From: Deltaproteobacteria bacterium IMCC39524
Lineage (GTDB): Bacteria > Desulfobacterota > Desulfuromonadia > Desulfuromonadales > BM103
DNA: 64,000 nucleotides
NCBI GenBank assembly: GCA_029667085.1
Contig: JARUHJ010000001.1
Span: forward strand, 682,001 to 746,000
Reading direction: 5' to 3'
Position numbers and translations under genes: made by a program. Positions within the stretch are counted from its first letter, which is position 1. Each line of letters opens with the position of its first letter. The notes below the pieces were generated by a model, which did not search any database, was not told the DNA's origin, and saw nothing but the letters and a program-made list of their open reading frames with translations. Positions 6,574 through 15,685 of this stretch are shown here, piece by piece.

Positions 6574-8778
6574 TTAATAAGTGACAGTGTCGCTGGTCTC
6601 TCCAGTCGGGGTCGAACTATAGCCGGTCTTCACCGTTTCCTTGAGGGTAAAGGTGTAAACCGTGCCACTTGCTGGATCCCTGAGTTCAGAGGAGCTGAAA
6701 ACAACCTGGCCGTTTGTGCCGGTGGTAGAAGAAACCACACTGGTTGACGAATCACCCCAATAGCCATAAACGACAACCCCATCAACCGGACCTGATGCAT
6801 CACTGATGCTCACCGTTGCATTCGCACTAACGAATGTTTTTTTGCGGTTCGCCCGCTCGCTAAGACTCATGTCGATCGATGCTGTCAAGGTGTCGACAAC
6901 AGGAGTAACAGAAACTGTAATAGCGGCCTCGTCGCTGTCGGTCAAACCACCAACATCAGTGACAGTAAGTTTTGCCGTGTACCCCCCGGCGGCCGCATAA
7001 CTGTGGCTGGTTGTTGGCTCTGTTGCATCCGTGCCATCACCAAACTCCCAGACATAGGTCGCGATGCCATCGTCAATATCGTAAGACCCCGCGGCGCTGA
7101 AACTGACTGCCTGGCCAACCTGGGCTGATTGATCCGCACCGGCGTCGGCGACAGGAGGATCGTTGACTTCATTGATAGTAAGCGCTGCAGAGGCCGGGGC
7201 TGAGTCGACTTTACCGTCGTTGACAACCAGAGTGACGGTATAGTTTCCGCCCGCGGTGTAACTATGGGTCGCGCTGGCCCCTGCTGCAGTGGTGCCATCA
7301 CCAAAGTTCCACTGGTAGGTCAAAGGGTCGCTGTCGTCATCAGTGGAGTTTAAACCGTCAAGATTGATGGCGATATCCTCGGTCCCTGAGACAGGACCGT
7401 TGATAACGGCCATCGGCACCTGGTTCGGCACGGCATCGTAGTTGAGAGCTGCAGCGGCGTCGAGGATTCCCCAGCCATAATTCGGGTCCCACCCGGAAGC
7501 GCCTTTGTCCTTGGCGGTCGCTTGCAGGATTGACCTGATCTCAGCAGGGGTTCTCGTCGCATCTTGAGCCAGGAGAAGAGCGACTACGCCGCTGACATGG
7601 GGCGTGGCCATAGAGGTTCCCTGGTAGAAATAGTAGCCAAAATCGGTCGGGCTGCTGCCGAAGGTCTGTTGCAACACGCCATCGACATAACCGTCACCGT
7701 TTTGATCAACGCTGGTATCCCCACCCGGCGCGGTCAAATCCAGTGAGGCGCCCCGATTGGAATAACCGGCGACGGCTTCGTCATAACGGGTTGCGCCAAC
7801 GGCAATACAATAAGCATCGTATGCGGCAGGATAGCTGACCGTGGTGGCCGAGCCATCGTTACCAGAGGCACAGACGAGGGTCACACCGAGACCATGCGCA
7901 TAGGCCAGCGCATTCACCAGCGTGGTCGAGCCGCTACTGCCTCCCAGGCTCATGCTGATGACATCGGCACCATTATCTGCCGCGTAATAGATGCCGTTGG
8001 CAATGGCCGCATAAGAACCTGAGCCACTGCTATCCAGTACTTTAACCGGCATAATCGAGGTGTTAAAAGCAACGCCGGCCACACCGATACCATTGTTGGT
8101 GCTTTGCGCAATGGTTCCGGTGACGTGGGTGCCATGCCCCTCGTCATCATTGGGGTGGTCATCATTGTTGATAAAGTCGTAGCCGTCGACAAAGTTGGTG
8201 CTGGCCAGATCAGGGGCTTTTTGATAGGTCACGGTCGAGGTTCGACGTTTACCTATCGTCACAGTCTGCTGGTAATCCTCGTAGGCGACACCGGTGTCGA
8301 CCACGGCAACAACCACACCTTGGTTACCGGTTGTTACATCCCAGGCCGCTTCCATGTTAATGCCACCGTAGTCAGGATTATCAAGATGCCACTGGTAAGG
8401 TGCGTAATAGAAATCGTTGGGGGTAAGGAAGGCATGGGCGATGAAATTCGGCTCGGCATACTCCACGTTCGGATTTTGGCTGTAAATGGCCACCATCTCG
8501 GCAACCGTTTTACGTGGTGGGATCTTGAGCCGCTTAAAACCGGCATAAGGACTGGTTGAGATTTCGGTTGCGCCATGCCTGGAGTTGATGTTCGCAATCT
8601 CTCCACCACTGACTCCGGGCTTGAACTTGACCAGGATCTCGCTGGCCACCATCGCAGGACCTTGCGGTGCTGCGACATTTTCCTTGACGAGAAAGACTTG
8701 AGACAATGCGTTTCCGGTTAAAGCGATGACGAAAACAACTGACAAGGTTACTGTTATTATTGAGTTTAATCTGTTCAT
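6574..8778 (-). CDS. Secreted subtilisin-like serine protease with PKD domains
   Basis: A 734-residue S8 peptidase. The start at 8778 is preferred because AGGTGGG precedes it and a signal peptide follows directly. Order: signal peptide (1-26), an inhibitor-like propeptide (about 45-115), the catalytic domain with Asp161 (VVDTG), His215 (GHGTHVTG) and Ser389 (GTSMATPHVSG), then two PKD domains (about 468-552 and 555-640, each ending in H-S-Y-x-A-x-G-x-Y) and a C-terminal Ig-like domain. It is probably exported and matured by self-cleavage; the PKD modules suggest binding to protein or polysaccharide surfaces. A role in feeding on extracellular protein is inferred. The gene is flanked by a direct repeat. 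Confidence 0.93.
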   Translation of the reverse strand: MNRLNSIITVTLSVVFVIALTGNALSQVFLVKENVAAPQGPAMVASEILVKFKPGVSGGEIANINSRHGATEISTSPYAGFKRLKIPPRKTVAEMVAIYSQNPNVEYAEPNFIAHAFLTPNDFYYAPYQWHLDNPDYGGINMEAAWDVTTGNQGVVVAVVDTGVAYEDYQQTVTIGKRRTSTVTYQKAPDLASTNFVDGYDFINNDDHPNDDEGHGTHVTGTIAQSTNNGIGVAGVAFNTSIMPVKVLDSSGSGSYAAIANGIYYAADNGADVISMSLGGSSGSTTLVNALAYAHGLGVTLVCASGNDGSATTVSYPAAYDAYCIAVGATRYDEAVAGYSNRGASLDLTAPGGDTSVDQNGDGYVDGVLQQTFGSSPTDFGYYFYQGTSMATPHVSGVVALLLAQDATRTPAEIRSILQATAKDKGASGWDPNYGWGILDAAAALNYDAVPNQVPMAVINGPVSGTEDIAINLDGLNSTDDDSDPLTYQWNFGDGTTAAGASATHSYTAGGNYTVTLVVNDGKVDSAPASAALTINEVNDPPVADAGADQSAQVGQAVSFSAAGSYDIDDGIATYVWEFGDGTDATEPTTSHSYAAAGGYTAKLTVTDVGGLTDSDEAAITVSVTPVVDTLTASIDMSLSERANRKKTFVSANATVSISDASGPVDGVVVYGYWGDSSTSVVSSTTGTNGQVVFSSSELRDPASGTVYTFTLKETVKTGYSSTPTGETSDTVTY

Positions 8779-8988
8779 GTGCACCCACCTTTGAACAAGC
8801 TGTTCGTTGTCATTAAAGTTCACCTTTTAAATATAACAGCTTTAGTCATGTTTGTCATTTAAGCTTAAATAGGTGGTTCGAAAGACGGAGGAGAGGATAT
8901 TTTTTTGCCATCGTCTGCGGCGCAAAAGCAAAAACTGCTCTACACATTTCATCTTAAGAATGTGCTTTCCTTTGCAAAACAACCTCAA

Positions 8989-9066
8989 GACGAGTGTCAT
9001 ATTTTGTCGCAGTCACTCGACATACTAAAACTCACAGAAGTCTCACAAGCAGCAGAACAAAGAAGG
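8989..9066. repeat. 78-bp direct repeat, right copy
   Basis: Second copy of the repeat at 6321-6399. It ends ten bases before the start of the small plus-strand gene at 9076, so it is probably the leader or promoter region of that gene, duplicated together with or around the protease. Confidence 0.8.
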
Positions 9067-9075
9067 AAGGTGTTT

Positions 9076-9291
9076 ATGCAATCGCAATGGGAATCATTCA
9101 TGGAAACGTTTTTGAACACGGCCTCAGGCTTTGCCATTTCGTGGCTTGTAACAACCTGGGTTTTACCAATCTACGGCTTTGCGGTATCGGCGGGACAAGG
9201 ATTCCAGATCACCTGCATTTTTACAGTGATCTCGATCCTGCGGTCTTACCTGTGGCGGCGAACCTTTAACATGATTGCCTTAAGGCGTTAA
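9076..9291 (+). CDS. Small two-helix membrane protein (DUF7220-like)
   Basis: A 71-residue protein starting at the ATG at 9076, preceded by AGAAGGAAGG. Two hydrophobic helices (about residues 12-33 and 40-57) are separated by a short G-F-A-V-S-A-G-Q-G turn, and the C-terminus carries an R-S-Y-L-W-R-R-x-F-N basic motif. This pattern matches small proteins commonly found in phage and plasmid DNA (DUF7220-like, sometimes called holin-like). The function is unknown. Its upstream region is the right copy of the direct repeat. Confidence 0.6.
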   Translation: MQSQWESFMETFLNTASGFAISWLVTTWVLPIYGFAVSAGQGFQITCIFTVISILRSYLWRRTFNMIALRR

Positions 9292-9354
9292 CCGATGGGT
9301 CTATGGGATCGAGGATCCATGCATTGGGGCCCCTTGGAACATAAAGTGCGCCAT

Positions 9355-9861
9355 TCAATACTTGCGTGAGTCGTATGCCCAGTGAAGAACAGCTTGCCGT
9401 TGTTTGCGACGACAATTCAAGTCTCCCTCCAGGCAGTTGTTTTTGATCTGGGTAATGTGCCTGCGCATCCCCAGCCACCTCTTGATCTGACGTTCATCAT
9501 CCCTGCAGCGCCGCCCCATGTAATAGCGGCAATACCACTGGAACCAGCCACGTGGATCGTCCTCGTAGATCCAGCCTTTCTCTTGCCAAACAGATAAGGG
9601 TTGTGAGGCATTCACGCCAAAGAAATTCAGCGCCGGATCATGCCGTTCGGCACAGAGCTTGGCATTTTTGAACCATTCGGCAGGGAATTCATCCTGGCAA
9701 TCGGTCATGTATTTACCACCGAACACCCCCAGTTCAAGCATCTCTTGGGGTGTCAACTCGGGGCGAAAGTCTGGATGGTAATTCTTCCCGACCGGTTCGG
9801 TGCGCTCATACTTGTAATTTGTCTGCATCAAATCATTGACCTGAACGATAACGGTGGCCAT
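9355..9861 (-). CDS. Conserved hypothetical protein, 168 aa
   Basis: The start at 9861 (MATVIVQV) follows GGAGG at normal spacing; the longer frame to 9903 has no site. The sequence is rich in aromatics and charged residues, with the blocks RTEPVGKNYHPDFRPELTP, GVFGGKYMTDCQDEFPAEWF and a C-terminal WFQWYCRYYMGRR region followed by a basic tail. It looks like a soluble, well-conserved proteobacterial family of unknown function; no catalytic motif can be named. It stands alone. Confidence 0.7.
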   Translation of the reverse strand: MATVIVQVNDLMQTNYKYERTEPVGKNYHPDFRPELTPQEMLELGVFGGKYMTDCQDEFPAEWFKNAKLCAERHDPALNFFGVNASQPLSVWQEKGWIYEDDPRGWFQWYCRYYMGRRCRDDERQIKRWLGMRRHITQIKNNCLEGDLNCRRKQRQAVLHWAYDSRKY

Positions 9862-10347
9862 AAAAACCTCCTTTAACATTTTCTGGTTATCGACTTCACT
9901 CAACTAATTTATCGAGGTCAGCAGACAACCATTTTATCCTTAAAAATAAAGAGGCTTTAAGGTCAAAAGAAATATTAATAACAGGGATAGGCAGGATAAG
10001 AAGGATAAAGTCAAAATCTTCGGAGTGTGGAGAAATCACTCATGTTTGGTTCTTATGGTTTTATCCTATACATCCTGTATATCCCTGTTCAAAAAGAGTT
10101 TAAGACCCTGCGGCTATTGGTGGAGCGAAGTAGATAACCAGATAACATTTTAACTTAAGTGATCGATTTGTCACAGTTCAGAAATAATCATCTCCATTGG
10201 TACCCATATATTTGCTGGCGCTCACTTGAGAGCGGTGACTCAGACCGTGTGGGTAAACGGAATCAGGTAAAGCGGAACTCCCTGATTCTGCTATGATATT
10301 AGCAAGGGTTAGATTCAGCGCACGAATAACAGGAGCCGGCCATCATC
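9862..10347. other. Intergenic region with an inverted repeat pair
   Basis: Divergent spacer between the 168-aa hypothetical protein and ftsH. The only clear structure is the inverted pair of ACAGGGATA repeats at 9980-10010 and 10060-10089. No small gene was found. Confidence 0.5.
9980..10089. repeat. Inverted pair of ACAGGGATA repeats
   Basis: Left arm AACAGGGATAGGCAGGATAA (9980 on) is mirrored by the right arm ending ATATCCCTGTT (10060-10089), separated by about 50 bases. A third copy lies at 4741-4773. The transcript could fold into a long hairpin. Confidence 0.65.
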
Positions 10348-12264
10348 ATGATGAAAGATCCCTGGCATAGAGTCCTGCTGCTGACGTTTCTGGTACTGGT
10401 TATTAATGGCTTGTTTGTGTACATGTTTCCCCCTGTCACTCGAGAGCCAGTTATCGAGATCGCCTACAGTCGCTTCAAGGATGAAGTTCGGCTGGACCAT
10501 GTTGCCGCAGTCACCATACAGGGCGAAGTCCTGACCGGGCGTTTCACGGAACAACTCGCCACCTTTTATGAAGAAGCCCCCACGGACAAGTCCGGGGAGC
10601 CTCGTGCCTACCACCAGTTTCGCACCAACCTTCCGCCGATCGACGACCCGGATTTAATGCCCCTACTTGAACGCTACCAGGTCGTGGTTAATGTCGAGCC
10701 GCCCGAGGAAAGATCAGACTTGATCACCTTGCTGGCGAACCTGCTGCCCTGGATCATGATTTTCGGCATTTGGTGGTTCATCTACCAGCGCACCCGCCAG
10801 CAAGGCGGACTGGGCGGCGGTTTAATGAACCGCTTCAGCAAATCGGGGGCCAGCCTCTTCCTGCGGCAAGACTCGAGTAAAACCTTTCAGGACGTGGCTG
10901 GTCTGGAGGAGGCAAAACAGGAATTGCAGGAGGTGATCGAATACCTGCGCGAGCCGCAAAAATTTTACAAGCTCGGCGGCAAGATGCCTCGGGGGGTTCT
11001 GCTGGTCGGTCCACCAGGGACCGGCAAAACCCTGATGGCCCGCGCCGTGGCCGGCGAAGCCGATGTCCCCTTCTACAGCATCTCGGCCTCCCAGTTCGTC
11101 GAAATGTTCGTCGGCGTCGGTGCCAGCAGGGTCCGTGACCTGTTCACAAACGCCAAGCAGAATGCGCCAAGTATTATCTTCATCGATGAACTGGATGCGG
11201 TCGGCCGGGCGCGCGGCGCTGGCTTGGGGGGAGGCAACGATGAGCGGGAGCAGACTCTGAACCAGATGCTGTCGGAGCTGGACGGGTTCGAACCCCACGA
11301 TGAAGTGATCGTAATGGCCGCGACCAATCGGCCGGATGTGCTTGATTCGGCCCTGCTGCGCCCGGGTCGCTTCGACCGCCAAGTGGTGATCGATCGCCCC
11401 GATTGGCGTGATCGGGTCAAGATTCTCGAAGTTCACACCAGAGACGTGCCCCTGGCGGAGGACGTCGACCTGGCGATCATCGCCAAAGGGACCCCTGGCA
11501 TGGTCGGGGCCGATCTGCAAGGGCTGGTCAATGAAGCCGCCCTGATCGCCGCCCGCGAAAATGCCGATCAGGTCTGCCTCTATCATCTGGAGCAGGCGAA
11601 AGACCGCCAGCTCATGGGCATGGAGCGCAAACTCTACCTGACCGATCAGGAGAAACGGATCACCGCTATCCACGAATCGGGGCATGCCCTGGTTGCCAGG
11701 TGCCTGCCGAACACCGATCCGATCCACAAGGTGACGATCATCCCTCGCGGACAAGCACTCGGCATGACCCAACAGCTGCCGGAGGACGATTGCTATCATT
11801 ACCAGCGCAGCGGTCTCCTGGCACGGCTGGCAGTGGCCCTGGGCGGCAGAGCCGCGGAGAAACTCATCTTCGGCGAGTATTCGACCGGCGCCCAGAATGA
11901 TCTCAAGCAGGACATGGCCCTCGCCGAGAAGATGGTCTGTCAGTGGGGCATGAGCGAAAAAATCGGCCCCTTAAGTTTCGACCGGGGCGAAGAGCATCCG
12001 TTCCTCGGTCTCAAGCTGGCCACGGAAAAGACCTTCAGCGAGAAGACCGCCTGGATCATCGACCAGGAGATCGAAAAGCTGGTCCATATCGCCCAGGAGT
12101 GTGCCGAGCTGGTCCTGGCTGAGAATCGTGATGTTCTGGAAGCGCTTGCTGAGAGTTTGTTCGAGGAAGAGACCCTGGATGAGGAGCGTTTGAAGGAGTT
12201 TTTCCAGGACAGAAGGCTGCAACTTCCGGACAAGGCCCGTGCCGCCCTTTATGCGTCGGCTTGA
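10348..12264 (+). CDS. ftsH: ATP-dependent zinc metalloprotease FtsH
   Basis: A 638-residue membrane AAA+ protease. Order: transmembrane helix 1 (about 9-26), a periplasmic domain, transmembrane helix 2 (about 129-146), the AAA module with Walker A GPPGTGKT (221-228), pore loop MFVGVG, Walker B IIFIDE and the SRH ending [10 protein letters not shown], and the M41 peptidase domain with zinc site HESGH (442-446). It degrades misfolded membrane proteins and regulators as a hexamer. Two in-frame ATG codons (10348 and 10351) could serve as start. It is monocistronic and convergent with the M28 peptidase. The sequence is somewhat diverged from housekeeping FtsH, so a second paralogue may exist in the genome. 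Confidence 0.95.
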   Translation: MMKDPWHRVLLLTFLVLVINGLFVYMFPPVTREPVIEIAYSRFKDEVRLDHVAAVTIQGEVLTGRFTEQLATFYEEAPTDKSGEPRAYHQFRTNLPPIDDPDLMPLLERYQVVVNVEPPEERSDLITLLANLLPWIMIFGIWWFIYQRTRQQGGLGGGLMNRFSKSGASLFLRQDSSKTFQDVAGLEEAKQELQEVIEYLREPQKFYKLGGKMPRGVLLVGPPGTGKTLMARAVAGEADVPFYSISASQFVEMFVGVGASRVRDLFTNAKQNAPSIIFIDELDAVGRARGAGLGGGNDEREQTLNQMLSELDGFEPHDEVIVMAATNRPDVLDSALLRPGRFDRQVVIDRPDWRDRVKILEVHTRDVPLAEDVDLAIIAKGTPGMVGADLQGLVNEAALIAARENADQVCLYHLEQAKDRQLMGMERKLYLTDQEKRITAIHESGHALVARCLPNTDPIHKVTIIPRGQALGMTQQLPEDDCYHYQRSGLLARLAVALGGRAAEKLIFGEYSTGAQNDLKQDMALAEKMVCQWGMSEKIGPLSFDRGEEHPFLGLKLATEKTFSEKTAWIIDQEIEKLVHIAQECAELVLAENRDVLEALAESLFEEETLDEERLKEFFQDRRLQLPDKARAALYASA

Positions 12265-12346
12265 GAGGGCAAGAAACAACAGCGGACAGGGGCCATGAGC
12301 AGAGCTTTGCCATCGCCCTGCCCGCTCCAGAAAACGCCGCACAGGT

Positions 12347-13366
12347 TTACCTGGCGAGCTCGCCGATCATAGCCTCCAGCCCCTTGACGACCCTGGCCAG
12401 CGCCTCATAATTGATCTTGTCCGGGGTATCTCTGACAGAATGATAGTAGGGATACCGGAAGAGCGCCGTATCTGTGACCATGATGGCGGGACAATCGATT
12501 TTCCAGAACGACCAGTGATCGGACCAGTCGACCCCGAGCAGCCACCCTGGTGCGACGATCCCTTCCGACGGGAAAGAGCCACGCTGACGAAAAGCTTTAA
12601 CGCTGCGTTTCAACAAGGGACCGGAGCGAAGGTTGCCAACCAGGGCGACAAAATCTCCACGCTCCGGGTAGAAGTAGCGCAGCAGAGGCAGAGGGTACTT
12701 CTGGCTTAACGGCTCACGCGTATAGTAGCCGATGGTTTCCAGAGAAATCATGGCGGCGATGCGATCTCCGCTTTGCAGCGCCTGTTTTGCATAGACCAGG
12801 CTGCCCATTCGAGAGGTTTTGAAAAACGGTGGCTCCTCGTTGACAAAAGCGACCAGGCGCACTGTTTTGCGCGGCTTGCTCTGTTTGAGAAGGCCGGCCA
12901 GTTCAAGCAAGGCCGCGACGCCCGTGGCGTTGTCGTTGGCCCCCGAGGTACCGGCCAGTGAATCGTAATGTGCGCCCACGATAATCGTTCCCGAGGAGGC
13001 TTCAAGGCCAGGGATCTCGGCCTCGATATTGGCGACCTGTTTACCCACAGACTCGTAAGCAAGCAGGCGCGTCGTTAAGCCGGAGCGCCTGAAGGACGCC
13101 TCAACATAGTCAGCCGCTCGCTGCAGGTTGTCGTATTGCCAGACATTTCTCTCCCCGATCTTATCGGCCAGCATGTCGACATGGCCATACAAACTCTCCT
13201 TGAGTAGCGTTTCGGCGACGGACAACTCGGGCAAGGGCCCGGAAACAGAGCGACCCGGCATCCGGCTCATATAATAACCGCACAGAAACAGCAGGACGAT
13301 GAGTATCAGGCCAAAGACAATCAGGTTCGTCATGAAGCGACTCTTTATTTGCGGAGGCTCAACCAT
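12347..13366 (-). CDS. Membrane-anchored M28 family metallopeptidase
   Basis: About 339 residues from the ATG at 13366; a TTG at 13447 or an ATG at 13333 are alternatives because no start has a strong ribosome site. An N-terminal membrane helix (NLIVFGLILIVLLFLCGYY) anchors the protein with the catalytic domain outside. Zinc-site motifs of the M28 family are visible: GAHYDS, A-N-D-N-A-T-G, the general-base N-E-E-P-P, and the final H in YYHSVRDTPDK. It should act as an aminopeptidase. Its presumed promoter overlaps the inverted-repeat site at 13440-13503 shared with the resolvase gene. Confidence 0.85.
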   Translation of the reverse strand: MVEPPQIKSRFMTNLIVFGLILIVLLFLCGYYMSRMPGRSVSGPLPELSVAETLLKESLYGHVDMLADKIGERNVWQYDNLQRAADYVEASFRRSGLTTRLLAYESVGKQVANIEAEIPGLEASSGTIIVGAHYDSLAGTSGANDNATGVAALLELAGLLKQSKPRKTVRLVAFVNEEPPFFKTSRMGSLVYAKQALQSGDRIAAMISLETIGYYTREPLSQKYPLPLLRYFYPERGDFVALVGNLRSGPLLKRSVKAFRQRGSFPSEGIVAPGWLLGVDWSDHWSFWKIDCPAIMVTDTALFRYPYYHSVRDTPDKINYEALARVVKGLEAMIGELAR

Positions 13367-13439
13367 GGCCTGAAGTGACTCTGAACGTTTGTTGACATAG
13401 GCTCTCCCTGAAGGACCCGGCAACCATAATTGCAGGACA

Positions 13440-13503
13440 ACTATCAATAGGGTTTAGCCTGTGACATCAACTATCAATTTTCAATAATACCCTATTGATA
13501 GAC
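13440..13503. promoter_or_regulatory. Inverted-repeat site shared with the resolvase promoter (site A)
   Basis: CTATCAATAGGGT (13441-13453) is mirrored exactly by ACCCTATTGATAG (13489-13501). The spacer contains ACATCAACTATCA. The same arrangement occurs at 59547-59610, right upstream of the resolvase homologue: 14 identical bases on the left, 12 on the right, and the shared inner words GCCT, ACATCA and ACTATCA. It lies 75 bases ahead of the M28 peptidase start. Confidence 0.65.
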
Positions 13504-13723
13504 ACGGACTAGCGACAGGTTTTCCTTTGCAACCTTAAAGCCAGGCGACGTCTTCTCACCCTCGTCAGGACTCTCCAGCAGGCGAATCCATCGAACAACC
13601 GCAACGGAAGCAACAGCATTGCCGTATCTATAATCGAACAGTCGGTGTAGGATGGTGAGAAACCAAAACCACTCACCTCCGGGCGTTTGCAGCCAGCCCC
13701 CCGGAAAACCGAAAGAGATAACC

Positions 13724-13936
13724 ATGGAAACCTGCAGTCTGTGTCAAGAACAAGCCAAGAAAACCCACCGCGGCAAGCCCCATCATTGCCTGATCAAGGT
13801 CAGTGAAGCCCGCATCTTTACAGGGGCAAAACCTCGAGGTTATGAAGAGCAAGACTACAAATGCCTGGACTGCAACGCCAGGTTCACCCAGAGCACCGGC
13901 AAAAATGATCTGGCCTGGACCTTATGGCAAGGCTGA
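13724..13936 (+). CDS. Small zinc-ribbon protein, 70 aa
   Basis: The start METCSLCQEQ at 13724 gives a 70-residue protein; the upstream extension to 13652 lacks family character. Two Cys pairs (C-S-L-C near residues 4-7 and C-L-D-C near residues 46-49) form a probable zinc ribbon, followed by N-A-R-F-T-Q-S and a W-T-L-W end. It is a conserved hypothetical protein; nucleic-acid or protein binding is only inferred. It is divergent from the M28 peptidase. Confidence 0.6.
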   Translation: METCSLCQEQAKKTHRGKPHHCLIKVSEARIFTGAKPRGYEEQDYKCLDCNARFTQSTGKNDLAWTLWQG

Positions 13937-13940
13937 GGCT

Positions 13941-13991
13941 CGGGGGCAGATCTTGATCTTTGAATTGAATTCAAGAGTCAAGACCTTCCCC
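13941..13991. repeat. GGGGGCAG-family hairpin, copy 1
   Basis: An imperfect palindrome (TCTTGATCTTTGAATT / GAATTCAAGAGTCAAGA) framed by GGGGGCAG and TTCCCC. A related element lies at 47428-47476. It sits between convergent genes and may act as a bidirectional 3' end. Confidence 0.6.
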
Positions 13992-13999
13992 TAAGCAGA

Positions 14000-14995
14000 T
14001 TATCTCCTTCTCTTTTCAGCATAACTCTCGGCGAGGGTGCCGACCGCAACAGCAAAAGAATTTGATCGATTCCAGCGTCGCAGCGCCCGGAAATTATTGT
14101 AAACAAGGTAGGCAGGACCGGATGGGCCATCGGGAATAATCAACGAGGCCTGCAGGTCACGACGCGGCAACGCGCCGCCGTTGCTGCGCCGCACACCGAG
14201 AGCCTGCCAGCGCGACAATGGCAAACGGGTCTCTAATCCGATCTGCGAAGCATCAAGCTTTTGCGTCAGTTTGACCGCCCTTCCCCAGGTTTGATCGTCC
14301 TTCCAGCCCGCTTTGGCAAGGTAATTGGCCGCAGAGGCCAGCGCATCGGGAACCGACCCCCAGATGTTGATGCGACCATCGCCATCGGCATCGACTGCAT
14401 AGTGGCGATAAGAGGACGGCATAAACTGGAACGGCCCCATCGCCCCCGCCCAGGAGCCTTTCATACGCGACAGCGAGACATGGCCTTCATCGAGGATTTT
14501 CAGCGCCGCGAGCAACTCCTTGCGAAAATACTCGCCGCGCCGCGTATCGTAGGCCAGGGTCACCAGTGCCGGAATGACAGGCTGTTTGCCGGTGTGCCGG
14601 CCGTAGCTGCTCTCAATCCCCCAGAGGGCCACAATGAAGCGCCTTTGCACCTTATACTTTCGCTCGACCCGGCCCAACCAGGTGGGATAGCGTTGCAGCA
14701 TCAGGCGCCCTTCAGCGATACGCTCCTGACTGACCCGGGCAGCCACATAATCCTCCAGCGCCTCGGTCGTTTCCGGCTGTTTTTGATCGAGCTCTATCAC
14801 CCGTGGTTCGGGTGCCTCAAGATCAGCCAGTGCTGCAGCTAAGGTCTTTTCAGAGATCCCTGCAGAACGAGCGTCCTCTCGCAGCAACTCAAGCCAGACC
14901 GAAAAATCATCTCTCTCCTCTTGCGCCATGACGATTGGCGAAAACAACAAAAAGAGACAGCCCAATAACAAAAACAGTTGTCCGATTTTTTTCAT
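14000..14995 (-). CDS. mltB: Lytic murein transglycosylase, MltB family
   Basis: A 331-residue protein starting at 14995 with a signal peptide (LFLLLGCLFLLFSPIVMAQ); the cysteine inside the core is not in a good lipobox, so it may be soluble periplasmic. The catalytic glutamate lies in ALWGIESSYGRHTG. The MltB signatures DTRRGEYFR, GSWAGAMGPFQFMPSSY and DADGDGRINIW follow in order. It cleaves the MurNAc-GlcNAc bond with formation of 1,6-anhydro ends, in wall turnover. It has no operon partner other than the possible membrane-anchored wHTH gene further upstream. Confidence 0.92.
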   Translation of the reverse strand: MKKIGQLFLLLGCLFLLFSPIVMAQEERDDFSVWLELLREDARSAGISEKTLAAALADLEAPEPRVIELDQKQPETTEALEDYVAARVSQERIAEGRLMLQRYPTWLGRVERKYKVQRRFIVALWGIESSYGRHTGKQPVIPALVTLAYDTRRGEYFRKELLAALKILDEGHVSLSRMKGSWAGAMGPFQFMPSSYRHYAVDADGDGRINIWGSVPDALASAANYLAKAGWKDDQTWGRAVKLTQKLDASQIGLETRLPLSRWQALGVRRSNGGALPRRDLQASLIIPDGPSGPAYLVYNNFRALRRWNRSNSFAVAVGTLAESYAEKRRR

Positions 14996-15105
14996 GGACA
15001 AACTATAGCACCAGATTTTCAAAATGATATCAGACGCTCATGATCAACGGGGCAGCAACGGGCTGCAAGGATGGGATGAAAAGCGTCCACAGCCTGAACC
15101 TACGG

Positions 15106-15579
15106 CTATCCCATGCCCCCTTTGGGTTCACGGATTTGGATAATATAACCCTGCTCAATCGCATATCGACGCCCTGTTTCGGAGAGGCTAAATTTTTGGC
15201 CAAGCAAGGTGGAGATACTGACGTGGATGAGCTCCCGGCGATGCAGGGATTTGAGAGTCTTGTGGAGTACGGCCGCGCCCAGCAGCAAAGGGGCGTTCAG
15301 CTGTTTTCGAGAAAGAGCCTTGCCGCCAGCCTGTGCGAGCCGCCGGATCACGATAATTTCAAAGTCATTCAATTGACGTGAGCTTCGAGACTCTGCAAAA
15401 ATTTCTGCATGCACATCATCGAGGCGTGTGCCAATGAGCTCTTTCCGTTGAGCGGCAGAGCGGAGCAGTTTGCGGAGGCTCACTGCAGCTTTCTGAATGG
15501 CCGGGTTAATGCCGATCAGAACGAAAACTGCCAAAAATAGAATGACCAGAAGACGCATGGGCATATCGGAAAGGGGCAT
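15106..15579 (-). CDS. Membrane-anchored protein with winged-helix-like C-terminus
   Basis: A 157-residue protein. AAGGAG precedes the ATG at 15579. An N-terminal membrane segment (RLLVILFLAVFVLIGI) is followed by a basic linker and a C-terminal region with winged-helix character: LSRKQLNAPLLLGAAVLHK (recognition helices), then RRELIHVS and F-S-L-S-E-T-G-R-R-Y-A, the strand-turn seen in MarR/PadR-like wHTH folds. The family is not recognised. A membrane-tethered DNA- or protein-binding role is inferred only from architecture. Confidence 0.55.
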   Translation of the reverse strand: MPLSDMPMRLLVILFLAVFVLIGINPAIQKAAVSLRKLLRSAAQRKELIGTRLDDVHAEIFAESRSSRQLNDFEIIVIRRLAQAGGKALSRKQLNAPLLLGAAVLHKTLKSLHRRELIHVSISTLLGQKFSLSETGRRYAIEQGYIIQIREPKGGMG

Positions 15580-15685
15580 AGCAACTCCTTCGCCGATTGG
15601 ATACAGTCAACAATAAGCTTGCTTACCTTGATACGTTAGACCAGCGGGCGCTAATGTCAACAGGCGTGTCTGTTCCCGAGGCCTG

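Noticed and set aside
11280-11300. GGGTTCGAACCC-like T-arm suggesting a tRNA
   Set aside because: It lies within ftsH coding sequence and no acceptor or anticodon arms can be formed around it.
13492-13725. 77-codon minus-strand frame
   Set aside because: It overlaps the start of the zinc-ribbon gene and runs into inverted-repeat site A; no recognisable family.
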